Source: Phytophthora hibernalis (taxonomy: Eukaryota > Oomycota > Peronosporomycetes > Peronosporales > Peronosporaceae). Taken from it: a stretch of 64,000 bases of DNA. The notes beneath the pieces were generated by a model. The model worked only from the letters and a program-made list of their open reading frames with translations, was not told the origin of the DNA and did no database searches. The stretch's first letter is position 1. Every line of letters starts with the position of its first letter. Of this stretch, positions 45,237 to 55,301 are shown piece by piece. The translations under genes were made by a program, and so were the position numbers. The stretch covers positions 310,001 through 374,000 of the forward strand of contig JAAKBF010000079.1 of the NCBI GenBank assembly GCA_012656075.1. The letters run 5' to 3'.

Positions 45237-45491
45237 AGCCAACGTGTCAGCTGAAGTGTCTGTTCACACGAGTGTTGTGCACTTCCAAACGAGGTGTTTA
45301 GATGAGCTTGCATTTTAGTGCCGGGAAAGATTGCTTACTTTCACCAGAAGATTCTTGAGATTAGACCTATCCTAACCGTGCCAAACGAAAGTGTTCATGA
45401 AGTCGTATCTGACGTCTTCAGCTTCAGCTTCATTAAGCTATTTACCTTGTTTCGTCCACACCACTCAAGAACAAGTTTTCAAGTCACTCCC

Positions 45492-46025
45492 ATGACGGCC
45501 AATACGCAGGAGACCATCGCTGTCCGGCAGTATCGCCCTGAAGACCACGCCACCGTCACCAAGATATTGGTCGAAGGCTTGGCGATGGTCGACAATAACC
45601 TCGAATTCCGCTACCTGTGGGAAGAACGAATTCGAGAAGACCTGTCCATTTTCGCCGACATCGAGGCGAGTCACATGGCCTCAGGCGGCAACTTGTTGGT
45701 CGCGACTGTGACGAAAGACGGGTCGAGCAAAGTGGTGGGCATGACTGGATTGCAACGCACATCCGAAGCCGTGGGAGAAGTTCGGCGTGTGTTTGTGGAT
45801 CCCAAGTGCCACCGCATGGGTGTTGGCCGCAAGCTCTTGGCGCACCTCGAGCGTTGGTCCAAGGAGCAAGGGATCGAGAAGTTGACCCTGACGACAAGCG
45901 CCAAGGACCAGAAGCCACAGGCGTTCTACACTGCGTTGGGGTACACCAAGGTGGATGAAACTCTGTACGCGTGGAACAAGAACCCCACGTACTTCGAGCT
46001 GAGCAGGTTCGTCAAGCAGCTGTAG
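45492..46025 (+). CDS. GNAT-family N-acetyltransferase
   Basis: An intact 178-residue protein starting at the ATG at 45492. The frame extends upstream but without supporting features. GNAT fold: beta-strands and helix VRQYRPEDHATVTKIL, strand LLVATVTKDGSSKVVGMTGL, then the acetyl-CoA binding motif A VRRVFVDPKCHRMGVGRKLL (R/Q-x-x-G-x-G/A type: HRMGVGRKLL), and helix/strand QAFYTALGYTKVDETL. The substrate is not predictable; such small GNATs act on amino acids, polyamines or protein N-termini. A TCACTCCC initiator-like string sits directly before the start codon (45484-45491). Confidence 0.85.
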   Translation: MTANTQETIAVRQYRPEDHATVTKILVEGLAMVDNNLEFRYLWEERIREDLSIFADIEASHMASGGNLLVATVTKDGSSKVVGMTGLQRTSEAVGEVRRVFVDPKCHRMGVGRKLLAHLERWSKEQGIEKLTLTTSAKDQKPQAFYTALGYTKVDETLYAWNKNPTYFELSRFVKQL

Positions 46026-46672
46026 ATGGCGTTGCCACAACCGGTGGCCTGTACCGTTGTCAACGGACATCCAATGCAAGACGCAACCAAGTTACTTCCC
46101 ACCGTCTTGCTTTTACCATGTCTTGATCACTTGTCAGTCCTCAACCCCACGCCACGCAAAGGCATCCACTTGAATCGATAAGAGCGCCACGTTAACGAGG
46201 CAGCCATCTGAACGGAGATAAGCCGCAAGCATGATTTTAGAATCCGTAGCCATGTAGATCATGTCCTGAGTCAGACGCCACGAGAGACTTCCACCCTTGT
46301 CAACGTGGCGACAGAGCCACAAGAGTGTTCGAGCACGCTTCAACGAATTTCGTTCGAGGACTACATCAGTCGTCAGCGGAATCCAATCCATGCAGCTGGC
46401 TGGGAGTGCTTGACCGTCCTCTTCAACGACTTAGCAACTCACGCTGGTCGATTGATCGCAGCCATTTACAGGAGCAGAGACCGTGAGTCGCGGGTCAGTT
46501 GTACTGCGGACGGCACACTCGACCTCCTTCTGTTGACTCGTTCGGCTGTTGTAACGGGCGTCAGGAGGGACTGTCCATCATCGCTACACCTTCCGCTTCG
46601 CTCATTTATCTTTCGTCACTGCAAACGTCACGCAGGACGCGTAAGTGAGACTCGCACTCGATCGCATGAATA
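46026..46672. other. Intergenic with initiator-like element, no supported gene
   Basis: A minus-strand open frame of 86 codons (46134-46391) has a protein-like look (RLTQDMIYMATDSKIMLAAY) and may be a scrap of a decayed gene, but no family was recognised. The promoter of the next gene lies at the right end. Confidence 0.4.
46600..46615 (+). promoter_or_regulatory. Oomycete initiator (Inr)-like core promoter
   Basis: GCTCATTTATCTTTCG matches the start of the oomycete Inr/flanking consensus (GCTCATTYYNCAWTTT) at its first eight positions. It lies about 60 bases upstream of the ATG at 46673, where transcription start sites of Phytophthora genes usually fall. Confidence 0.55.
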
Positions 46673-49233
46673 ATGGAGCGGGGATCTCGAGTTTCGGCAG
46701 TCGAAGACGACTTGGAACTCGCTGAACGCAGTCCAGAACCGTCTCCGGAACCGAGACCGAGTACGATGCTGCCTCCATTTCGACGACCGCATCGTCCAGC
46801 AGCGCCTCCCCACCTCCGCCGTCTTCGGTTGCACTGACACCCGCTCGACGGTCAATTGGGGATTCGCTACCGCGTCGGTCGCTACTGGTGCCCGAGGAGG
46901 TGAGACCATCGAGTGACGAGTATGCACGGGGAAGAGACAGCGACGAACGCAAGAGCGATGACGAACCTGAGAATGAAAAACCCAGAGATGGGAGACCAAG
47001 GAAGAAACGCCGCAGTCGAATTCTGAGCGAGTTGCGGCCAGTCGAAGGACCGGAGAGCGCGTTGCCAAGTGTGCCAGCTATTGATGATGACGACTCTCCC
47101 GACACGGATGACCCGCTCCAAGCGACCGACTCGGGTGCAAGGGCGAAAGAGGCGTTCGCTGCACAACGTGTACGGATGAGAAAGTCGTGGTGTCCTGATC
47201 TGCGGATTTACATGTACGTTTGCGATTGGGAAGGGTTGTGCTGGGATATCACTCATGTGGATATTTACCTTGTAGGAAGAATGCTCATCCGTTGTTTGGT
47301 ATCTGCGCGGCGCATCGACATCACCCGTACAAACGCGGTGATCGTTTCCTCGTGCTATTTGTTGCTTTGTGTACGCCACAAGTATCGTTGACATGGTGGT
47401 GAAGTGCACGAAAACTAACTTGCTATGATGTTTTGATGGTTCTGCTTCGCTATTGATTTTTGTGTAGTGGTGGCGGTGTTGCTCTGCGGACTGTTTGCAA
47501 TTCGAGACTGCTGCACGGAGGTACTGGATGTACCGGTCGCTGTGGTTAACCGGCGACTGGAAATAACAGCGCAAGAAATACGAACGCCGGCATATTTTGT
47601 CGAGTCTGAAGCACCCCCAAGCCGTCTACGTGGAGGTAGAAGAGCTGTCGCTGTCGCTTCTACCTACGGCTTAGGAGAAACGGTAGCTGAGGACGTGGAA
47701 TGCTTGCCATTCTACGCGGACTGCAGTGTGGTTTCCTCGGTGTGTGCTGAAGGCTCAACGTGCCGATCTGGGACGGATAATAATGAGGCTCAATGTGCCC
47801 CTGATGAAGTGCCGCAGAAGTGTGTCGCTGGAAGCTGCCCAACTGGGTGGACATGCAGCACAAACACCAACTCGTGCACCCCTACCGCCAATTATGTGTG
47901 TTATCTTCCAGCTGCAGAGGAAGAGAGGACGGCAGTCAATTTAGCTGCAGACTCTGATGGCACATTTACAGCTATCGAAGCCATTTTCCAGATTCTTCAG
48001 ATTGCTGCCAACAAGCACGATGCGGAAATGAAGAGAAACAACTCGCCAGCCTCCACATCTGAAGACGACACAGCTCAGCAGTCACAGTCGACAACATCAT
48101 CACCCAGCACACCATCGATCTCAAGTTCGGGCTCAGCTGCAACTTCTACAACCTCTTCGAGCAATGCGTCTGAGCCAGCTTCATCATCAACATCGAGCTC
48201 GTCATCGCAAGAGATTGATACCTCAAGCTCAAATTCGACGTCGGAGTCTGCGTCGGGATCGGTGGCTTCTGAGAGCGCGACAGTGAAAGTGACATTGACG
48301 GAGCCTGTCAACGGGGCAGTTTACAGCTTGTCGTCTACGATGGTAATCGAGTGGCATCTGACGCTGATCTCTGGAATTGACCCGAGGCTGCAAAACTTTC
48401 GAGTGGAATTTAGCGCTGACAATGGAGACTTTGACACTATTGCAGCCAATGTATCATCATCTTCGTCTTCGGTATCCAGTGACGACATCAGCGTTTTCCA
48501 GTTTGAATGGGAACTGGCAGACAACATATCGTGGGTCTGTACGACGTGTGTGCTAAGAATCTGCGCTCTGGACGTGGAGTCTGCCACGGATGACAGTCTT
48601 TGCATTCGCTCAGACGGTCAATCGGTAAGGGATGGAAGTCGTAGACGTCTTCAAACCACTACCGTCGAGGGCAGCAGCAGCAGCGACGTAACGTTTTGCA
48701 TTGTGCGCGAAGCACTCGAGTGTTCATGCGGAATGGGTCACACCTCGTTCATTCTGGCTGCTGTGGTTATCGGTGTGTGCATTCCGGTGGTTGTGCTGGT
48801 CACGGAGCCACTGGTCACGTTTTACCGTGATCGCCAAGTGTTTGGGTTGTTTACACGTCGTGCTGGCCCTGTTCGGCCTGTGATCGCAGGTTACGATGCA
48901 AGTTCTGCCACTCGTAAGGGTCGAGTTGTTCTCGTCGTGGTGCTACTAGCACTTTGTGTGGCATGTGGTTTCGTGGCGGCGCAGATCACAACCACCAACT
49001 TCTTGACGGAGAAAGGTGCCATTGTGGTGCTGTGGGTGGTGACATTCGCGATCGCGGCGGTGTTGGGGGTGCTGGTGTACTGCACGCTCGTGGGTTTCGT
49101 GATTTTCAATTTCCGTTGGTGGAGAGAGCGAGCACGTGATCGTCGTGAACCTTCGGGGCTAAGCGCATATCGCAGCTCGTTGTTGTCCAGCGACGTCAAC
49201 GCGAACAACGAGAGTATTATGAGTCCTCCGTGA
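46673..49233 (+). CDS. Membrane protein with Cys-rich ectodomain, Ser-rich stalk and three C-terminal spans
   Basis: No named family recognised. The N-terminal part (exon 46673-47213) is polar with basic RKKRRSR. An intron of about 250 nt (47214-47467) precedes a hydrophobic anchor (VVAVLLCGLFAIRDC). The ectodomain has a Cys-rich part (CLPFYADCSVVSSVC...CVAGSCPTGWTC), a long Ser/Thr-rich mucin-like stalk near 48060-48270, and a beta-rich segment (LTEPVNGAVYSLSSTMVIEW) like a fibronectin or Ser-Thr-protein fold. Three spans end it (ILAAVVIGVCIPVVVLVTE; VVLVVVLLALCVACGFVAAQ; IVVLWVVTFAIAAVLGVLVY). A type II plus multipass surface receptor or adhesin is plausible. One missing base near 46770 and a frame mismatch at the intron need checking. 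Confidence 0.6.
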
Positions 49234-49490
49234 GCTGTGCCATGGTCGGCTGCACGGGGAACAAGACATGAAATAGGAATAGGATATCGTATGAAAAGGT
49301 AGACGTAGGGGAAGTAAAAGTTGGTAGATTAGATAGACAGGGAAGTAGAGTGTAGTGAGAGCAGTTAGTAGACGTAGAGGAGTCGTGCCGTGGTAAGAAG
49401 AAACCTTCAAGCACCACGAATTCAACGCAAAATGGTCGTAGGAATTCAAGTACTATTCTATATCGTGTCAACATTAATGGTCCTGGTTTG

Positions 49491-50795
49491 TTAGTGCGAG
49501 GCGAAGCTGCGGACGACAGTCTTTCGGTACTGCCGGGTGCGACTCATTTCTTCGCCATTTGCAACAGCGTCAACGATGGACAGTTCGCCGCGCAGGTCCG
49601 TCTCCATCTTTGACTTGAGTTCCTTGCCCTCGAAGCCCTTGCCCATGAGGTAGGCCAGTTTGGCCACACACGCCTCGATCGTCATGTCCAGCGAAGTGAT
49701 GACGCCCATGTTCAGCAAGTTCACACCCGTCGCGTACGTGTCCAGCTGCGTGCGGCCCTGCACACACTGGGAAGTGATCGTCACGGGAATGCCAGAGTCA
49801 ATCGCGAGCTTCACGAGTCGCAAGAAACCGTCCTTTTGCAGTGGTGCGTTGCCTGTTCCGTAGAGCGCAAACACGACCGCCTTCCGCTTTCCGTTGACCT
49901 TGGTAGCATTGTGGCGCTCAATGTACGCCTCAATACACTCGTCATCAAAGCCCGGCACCAGATGAAAGACGCAAATGTTGGTGGACAAGTCGGTGAACGC
50001 ACGGAAGCGCGAGCGCGGGTATGGCAGGATGAGCGGCTGGTCCACAATAGCCTCCACGCCAGTAACAGCCAGAGACGGGAAGTTGGGCGAGTGGAAGGCG
50101 TCCACCGACATGTTGGCCACTTTGGTGGTGCGGTTGCCTCTGAGCAGCTTGTTGTTCGAGTAGATGCAGACTTCGGGGATGGCGAGTGAGGCTGCACACA
50201 TGACGGACATGATGAGGTTGCGACGCGCGTCACTGTGAGGGAAATGCAGAGGGATCATCGCCCCCGAGATGACTACCGGTTTGCCTAAGTACTCGAGCAT
50301 GAAACTCAAAGCCGAAGCCGTGTAGGCCATGGTGTCAGTGCCCTGCAGCACCACGAAGCCGTCGTAGTCCCAGTACTTGGCCTCGATCTCCCTGGCGATA
50401 GTGCCCCAGTCCTCCGGGTTCATGTCGGACGAGTCGATGGGGTCGGCCCACTCACTGACGGTCACGTGGGGCATGTTCTCGAACTTGAACTCGTCCATCT
50501 CACTGATCTTCTTCTCCAAGAAGCCGCTACTTGGGTGCAACACGCCGTTCTCGTCTGGAACCATGCCGAAGGTGCCGCCTGTGTAGATGACGAGGCAGTG
50601 CGAACGTTCAGGCTTGGCACCTACGCCGTTGGTGCCCACGTTGGTAGGGGCATGGACGGAGCCTGGAGACGCGCACAGATGCGGTTGAGACTCTCCCAGG
50701 GGGATGGACACGGGACTCACACCGTCTTGAGCACCGTCGAAGGACGCGCTGAAGCTGTTGCTGCCGTTGCGGCCTTTGGACTTGGACTTGGCCAT
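49491..50795 (-). CDS. L-asparaginase (bacterial type I/II fold)
   Basis: An intact, intronless 434-residue enzyme that hydrolyses L-asparagine to aspartate and ammonia. Signatures: first threonine motif CLVIYTGGTFGMVPDENG, second LQGTDTMAYTASALSF with the catalytic Thr-Asp pair, and substrate-contact segments VISGAMIPLHFPHSDARR and YGTGNAPLQKDGF. The N-terminal 60 residues are low-complexity (Lys/Ser-rich) with no clear signal peptide, so a cytosolic location is likely. An initiator-like core promoter lies 15 bases upstream. The length and motif order are typical of eukaryotic cytosolic asparaginases of the ansA-like class. Confidence 0.93.
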   Translation of the reverse strand: MAKSKSKGRNGSNSFSASFDGAQDGVSPVSIPLGESQPHLCASPGSVHAPTNVGTNGVGAKPERSHCLVIYTGGTFGMVPDENGVLHPSSGFLEKKISEMDEFKFENMPHVTVSEWADPIDSSDMNPEDWGTIAREIEAKYWDYDGFVVLQGTDTMAYTASALSFMLEYLGKPVVISGAMIPLHFPHSDARRNLIMSVMCAASLAIPEVCIYSNNKLLRGNRTTKVANMSVDAFHSPNFPSLAVTGVEAIVDQPLILPYPRSRFRAFTDLSTNICVFHLVPGFDDECIEAYIERHNATKVNGKRKAVVFALYGTGNAPLQKDGFLRLVKLAIDSGIPVTITSQCVQGRTQLDTYATGVNLLNMGVITSLDMTIEACVAKLAYLMGKGFEGKELKSKMETDLRGELSIVDAVANGEEMSRTRQYRKTVVRSFASH

Positions 50796-50809
50796 GAGGA
50801 AGAGGTGGC

Positions 50810-50825
50810 AAATACGTAAATGAGC
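50810..50825 (-). promoter_or_regulatory. Oomycete initiator (Inr)-like core promoter of asparaginase
   Basis: On the minus strand GCTCATTTACGTATTT lies 15-30 bases before the ATG at 50795. It matches the oomycete Inr/FPR consensus (GCTCATTYYNCAWTTT) at 13 of 16 positions. The short distance implies a very short 5' untranslated region. Confidence 0.6.
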
Positions 50826-52569
50826 TCGTGGGACGTGTACGTACTTGAGGATTAAGGATGGAAGGCTCTGTTATAATGGATGGGTACAGAGTTTGGGAGA
50901 TGAAGGCAGAGAGAGGAAATTGTATGGTTTTGATTAGAGAGGGTGGAAGTGGGGAGATAGGGGATTAGTGGGTTTCACGGGGTGGGGAGCCTGGTTATGT
51001 GTACAAGAGACAGACCAGGAAACATTAGGCTGACGAGGTTTGGTCTTGCCGATGCAAGGCAAAAGCCGCAACAACAACTACTGTGCTGGTACGTGAGCTG
51101 TATGGTGCAAACCTACACTAAAATCGCCCAAACCAGGGGCCAAATGCAAGCAACAGTCTCGCTAGTGACCATTCATTCATTCTGATTAGAATGACGTGCA
51201 AATTGCCCGTGATTGGAAGTGGCAAACGTTCTGTTCTTGCACCAGTTGCTGGGCAGGCTCCAATACGGTACTTCAAGCATGCGGACACTTATTACGACGC
51301 CTCGCAGCACTTCACTGGTTGCGAGGCTGGCACGTTGCGTTTGCGTTTGAGCGTATCGCGATATCGTCGTGTTCGCTCGAATCTCTGCGGTCGACACGAC
51401 CGCGTACATGTAGTGGCCTCGAAATGAACACTGTTGTGCACCATGCTCCGGCTCATAATTTTTAGCGATGCACAACAACGGTGAGGTTCAGGTTTGCGCA
51501 TACCGTTCGGTATTATTAATAATGCAAAGTTTGGTTTGGATGCAACGCAAAGGGATTTCACCTGTGCCGCGATCGTATACTTTGCCAATAAGGGGCCGGG
51601 CTCCAAACGAAAAGAGTTCGACAGTACGTGACATCCCGGTGTATTATATAAAAATAATACTTCGAAGTACATGTATAATATCACGCTCAAGAACACCAAC
51701 TTGCACTGAGTCGACAATAATGGTTTATCTGTTTTCATTTTTGAGGAGTTGGTTCACTTCACCTTAAGTTGTGTGAATCACAACCATTCACGTAGGTCTT
51801 CGAAAGTGACACGAGGACACCGAACACATTTCGTGAGAGGTTCTTCAGTTTGATTAAGACTTAAGAAAATGCTGCAGCGAAAGCTGATGGAAATGGACTT
51901 GGATATCATCATCAACGTGGTACATGTATAATACATGTACGGTGGATGGATTCCATCATGGAAGGCTACGCACGGAAACATCACGCCGGGCGGTGTGTTT
52001 ACTAAATCATTTGGGGATCTTGACGGCGCGACGACATCGCCGACAACCGGTGAACAATGTTAATCGACGCTGGCCGCTTCAACGTCACCACCATATCCAG
52101 AGCTTCTGCGATACCATTCCGCTCTCCCAAGTCCAGCGCGGTCGAATATCAAGATGGCACAAACACTTCAGTACTGTACATGCACGTTACTGAGAGAAGT
52201 CCAACACTTGTCGACATATACCGCATCGTAGCCTCCTTGGTTCCACTCGACAGGCTGCTGATTTCCATTAATTCTTGGCTTTGACCCGCCCTCCTGGAAG
52301 AGGAGGGCTCTTTGTGCATGATAAAGTGTGAGGGTCAATTACTCCATGTGCGACAGAAGCACAACGCTGTATCCACTAAAACAAGTGTTTATGTTAGTAC
52401 GTAGAAGTACTTCCAAATGTTCATTGCTGAAATGGTACAATACAGAGCTGTTTGTACATATTAACACCATGAGACGAAAAAACAACAGAAAGCAGGTATT
52501 CCAACAAGTCTCCCACTGAAAACGTTCGTCCGAAAACGCAAAATTGCTGCTGCCAACTTGAGATCATGT
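50826..52569. other. AT-rich intergenic with clustered TACATGTA palindromes
   Basis: No gene supported. Open frames near 51173-51738 on the minus strand and 51191-51465 on the plus strand have Cys/His scraps (FCSCTSC...CGHLL) that could be a decayed SWIM-type transposase end, but this is too weak to call. Four TACATGTA copies lie at 51405, 51668, 51921 and 51932. Confidence 0.45.
51920..51940. repeat. Inverted repeat of two TACATGTA palindromes
   Basis: GTACATGTAT, one A, then ATACATGTAC: 10-bp perfect arms around a single base. It is the densest occurrence of the recurrent motif described in the findings. Confidence 0.8.
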
Positions 52570-54297
52570 CTAGAAGTATCTGCCAGCCTCCGGTAGCGTT
52601 TCCAACCAACGCAGCAGATGGAAATGGTTGCGCTCGCGCGCTTCGTCAACAACAGTCTCATAGCCGAAGTGCCTCCGATCGTGCTCATACAGCCACTGCA
52701 GCAGTTCTAAGTCGCCTCTAGTTGCTGCTTCTAAAGTCTTGGGTAGCTGAGATCGGAGACGCTTGTGCTCTTTCAAAAACTGTAGAACTGGAACTGAACG
52801 AGATTCGCCAGCTAACGCAGTACAATATTCGCTGCGATTTCTATACAGGAATTCCACGATTTCAAAGTGCCCATTGCACGCAGCCTCATCCATCGCAGTG
52901 GTCGTACAGCCTTCTTTTCGGTTTTGGTGCAGGAACATCACGACGTCCAGATGGCCATTAGCAGCGGCACGATCCATTGCGGCCACAGTACAGCATGCAT
53001 TATCAACATTTTCGTGCAGCCAGCGCACAATAGCAAAGTACCCTCCTGCAGCTGCATCATCCATCGCATGCGCTGTGAAACGGTATCCTTGATGGTGCAG
53101 CCACTGTACGAACTGCAGGTCTCCGAAACCTCCGGCTCCATCCACTCGGATTCGATGTCGCTGGTGGGCCAAAGGCTCGAATGCTTCTTCCATCCATTCA
53201 ATGATATCTTTCTGCCCTCCAGCAGCAGCTCCACGAACAACGTGTCCTCGTCGGCAATGAACCGGGTACCGATGCTCATGCAGCCATTTCAAAACACCCA
53301 AGTGTCCATCTCGTGCCACCGTATACAACTGGTTGGTTTGTATTTCAAACCGGAATCGTCGGTTGTGCGCCGCGGCCGCATTCGACGCTCGATCGTGCAG
53401 CCACTGCAAAATATGTCGCTGTCCGAACGAAACCGACGCCGTCAGCGCCGCCTGTGCCCACGACGTGTACGCCACTTCGACATTGTCCATCACATACTCC
53501 ACAATCTGCAGGTGTCCTCCTGCAATAGCATTCTCGAGGGACTGGAACGTCCTGATCTCGTAGTATCGTGTGTTGTTCAACCACTTGACCACTTCCAGGT
53601 GACCATTTCGAGCGGCTCTTTCCAGACCGCGTCTCGTGCAGCGGTTCCCCACATGAGCATCAAGGTACTGCACCACGTGCATGTGGTTCTGAGCCACTGC
53701 AGCGTCCATGACGCTCCATCCGAAGGCATATGGCCCCTTCATCTCGCAATACCATTGCACCAGGTCCAGTCGTCCATTGGCTGCAGCATGAGCCACAGCA
53801 TCCTGACTGTCCACCACGACGTCTTCTGCCATTTTATTGTGAAATTCATCATGAAGAAATTGTAACATGTCCAATCTCCCACTGTACAGAGCTGCTCGTT
53901 CGACGCCATGGAATTTGCCCTTGGGTAGGTACTTGGAACGTAACCATTTCACACCGGCGAAGGACCCGCGACTTGCAGCGACATTTAACGCCGTTTCGAA
54001 CTGAAATTGTTTGTAACTTCGTTTTAACTCGGACGACCAGTGGAACAGCTTCTTCTTCTCGCGTCTCGCGGCGTGTTCTAACAGCGTTAAGGACTGCGCG
54101 TCTAGCGGTTGGTTCTGTGCGGCGATGGCGACGCTCAGCACGTTGGACACGTCCAGCAGCACCTTGAGGTGGTCCACCACGTGGCCCAGAGCCTCCACGA
54201 GGGGGAACTCACGCACCACCACGTCCACGCAGAGGAACTCAGGTTTGCCAGACAACGAGAGGAGACCCGCCATGTTAGAGAAATGCTTGTCAAACAC
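52570..54297 (-). CDS. Ankyrin-repeat protein (ANK1), WLH type
   Basis: An intact 575-residue protein. The first 100 residues are non-repeat (MFDKHFSNMAGLLSLSGKPE). The rest is a run of ankyrin-like repeats of about 33-35 residues with the pattern AAxNGHLEVVKWLH, for example AAANGRLDLVQWYCEMK, ARNGHLEVVKWLNNTR, ASVSFGQRHILQWLHDR, AAAGGYFAIVRWLHEN, AAANGHLDVVMFLHQNR and AACNGHFEIVEFLYRNR. Such WLH-rich ankyrin proteins are abundant in oomycetes and probably mediate protein binding. No signal peptide or membrane segment was seen. It is the leftmost of four ankyrin genes in one orientation, and the best preserved. Confidence 0.88.
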   Translation of the reverse strand: MFDKHFSNMAGLLSLSGKPEFLCVDVVVREFPLVEALGHVVDHLKVLLDVSNVLSVAIAAQNQPLDAQSLTLLEHAARREKKKLFHWSSELKRSYKQFQFETALNVAASRGSFAGVKWLRSKYLPKGKFHGVERAALYSGRLDMLQFLHDEFHNKMAEDVVVDSQDAVAHAAANGRLDLVQWYCEMKGPYAFGWSVMDAAVAQNHMHVVQYLDAHVGNRCTRRGLERAARNGHLEVVKWLNNTRYYEIRTFQSLENAIAGGHLQIVEYVMDNVEVAYTSWAQAALTASVSFGQRHILQWLHDRASNAAAAHNRRFRFEIQTNQLYTVARDGHLGVLKWLHEHRYPVHCRRGHVVRGAAAGGQKDIIEWMEEAFEPLAHQRHRIRVDGAGGFGDLQFVQWLHHQGYRFTAHAMDDAAAGGYFAIVRWLHENVDNACCTVAAMDRAAANGHLDVVMFLHQNRKEGCTTTAMDEAACNGHFEIVEFLYRNRSEYCTALAGESRSVPVLQFLKEHKRLRSQLPKTLEAATRGDLELLQWLYEHDRRHFGYETVVDEARERNHFHLLRWLETLPEAGRYF

Positions 54298-54469
54298 AAA
54301 TCCGTTACGTGGTTAACATAACGCTAGCAAAACCTGTTGGGATGGAAATGTTTAAGGGAAAGTTTGTTAGAAAATATGAAGCGATCATATCAAGACAAGT
54401 AGACGAAATATGTAGACGAATAGGTGGGTATTGAGCACTTTCATCTACAGTAGTGAATCGAGCAGGAGT

Positions 54470-54859
54470 CTAATTCTCGGCCGTGATGGAAGTCACTTTG
54501 AGCGTTTTAGTCCAGAGCTGTGAGTAGATGACGACTTGGTACTTGGACTTGGCGCAGTTGCGGTCGTTGCAGGCGCCCAGCTCGGCATCTGAGGGCACGG
54601 AGCAGCCCGACAGGTGGAACTTGTAGTTGGTGCCCGACACGACCTGCGTCTCGAGCTTGTCGACGTCCAGGTAGCAGATGCGGGCTGCCACGTTCGCTTC
54701 GTAAGTGCTGACGTTGCCCTCGGCCTGGCGTAGGATCTCCATGTCCTCGCTCGTGACTTCCCTCTGTTGGTAGGCACCCTCAGTTGGCTCGCTTTGAGCA
54801 GCCACGGTGACCACCGCCAAGCCGGCGAGGAGGACAATGGAGGAGCGAATGAAGGCCAT
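54470..54859 (-). CDS. Secreted cystatin-like cysteine protease inhibitor (EPIC-like)
   Basis: An intact 129-residue protein with a signal peptide (MAFIRSSIVLLAGLAVVTVAA). The cystatin signature QVVSG occurs in LETQVVSGTNYKFHL, and the second hairpin is QVVIYSQLWTKTLKV with a Trp at the usual place. Two Cys pairs are likely. The Phytophthora EPIC family of such inhibitors is secreted into the plant apoplast and blocks host papain-like proteases, so this is an effector candidate; whether it is active is inference. A good core-promoter match lies 40-55 bases upstream of the start at 54859. It sits between two ankyrin genes. Confidence 0.82.
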   Translation of the reverse strand: MAFIRSSIVLLAGLAVVTVAAQSEPTEGAYQQREVTSEDMEILRQAEGNVSTYEANVAARICYLDVDKLETQVVSGTNYKFHLSGCSVPSDAELGACNDRNCAKSKYQVVIYSQLWTKTLKVTSITAEN

Positions 54860-54898
54860 GGTGAAGCTGGTGGCGGTGAGGGCTCACAGGTGTCTGGA

Positions 54899-54914
54899 GA
54901 ATCGGAAAATGAAC
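54899..54914 (-). promoter_or_regulatory. Oomycete initiator (Inr)-like core promoter of cystatin gene
   Basis: On the minus strand GTTCATTTTCCGATTC, near-match to the oomycete Inr/FPR consensus (GCTCATTYYNCAWTTT), 40-55 bases before the ATG at 54859. Confidence 0.6.
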
Positions 54915-55301
54915 AGCAGAACGACCCCCATTCTGCATTCGGCCTTAGCTTTCCCATCCCCTCGCGGCATCTGCCGCACGTTTCTCGAGACTATCCGCGT
55001 CGGATAATCCGACGGTGTTCCGGCTCAATTTGCCCAGGTTTACCAGCGATGACAAATGGACAGCAAACTCTTGGGCAGCGCAAATGACGACTGAACGAGC
55101 TTCCCAACACAAAGAGCAGCAGCACTATTAATAACACCACCGCCGTTTGAAGGCGCTACAAGCGCCAAGCCATTCTTGATAACGGATGTACAATTTCCCC
55201 GAATTTCTACCGAGCTGATTATGATTTGAGCGATCAATGACCTTCAGCCTGTGGCTCAAACGTTGACGCAGTTTCACCAATCACTCGTTTCCCAGTCTTG
55301 T
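54915..55301. other. Intergenic, nothing recognised
   Basis: About 390 bases between the cystatin core promoter and the end of ANK2. No gene, repeat or RNA was seen. Confidence 0.4.

Noticed and set aside
46134..46391. Minus-strand open frame with a protein-like look
   Set aside because: No family was recognised and no start context or promoter was seen; kept only as a note in the intergenic entry.
51191..51738. Possible SWIM-type transposase end with Cys/His scraps
   Set aside because: The Cys and His positions are too few and occur in frames with no other transposase text.
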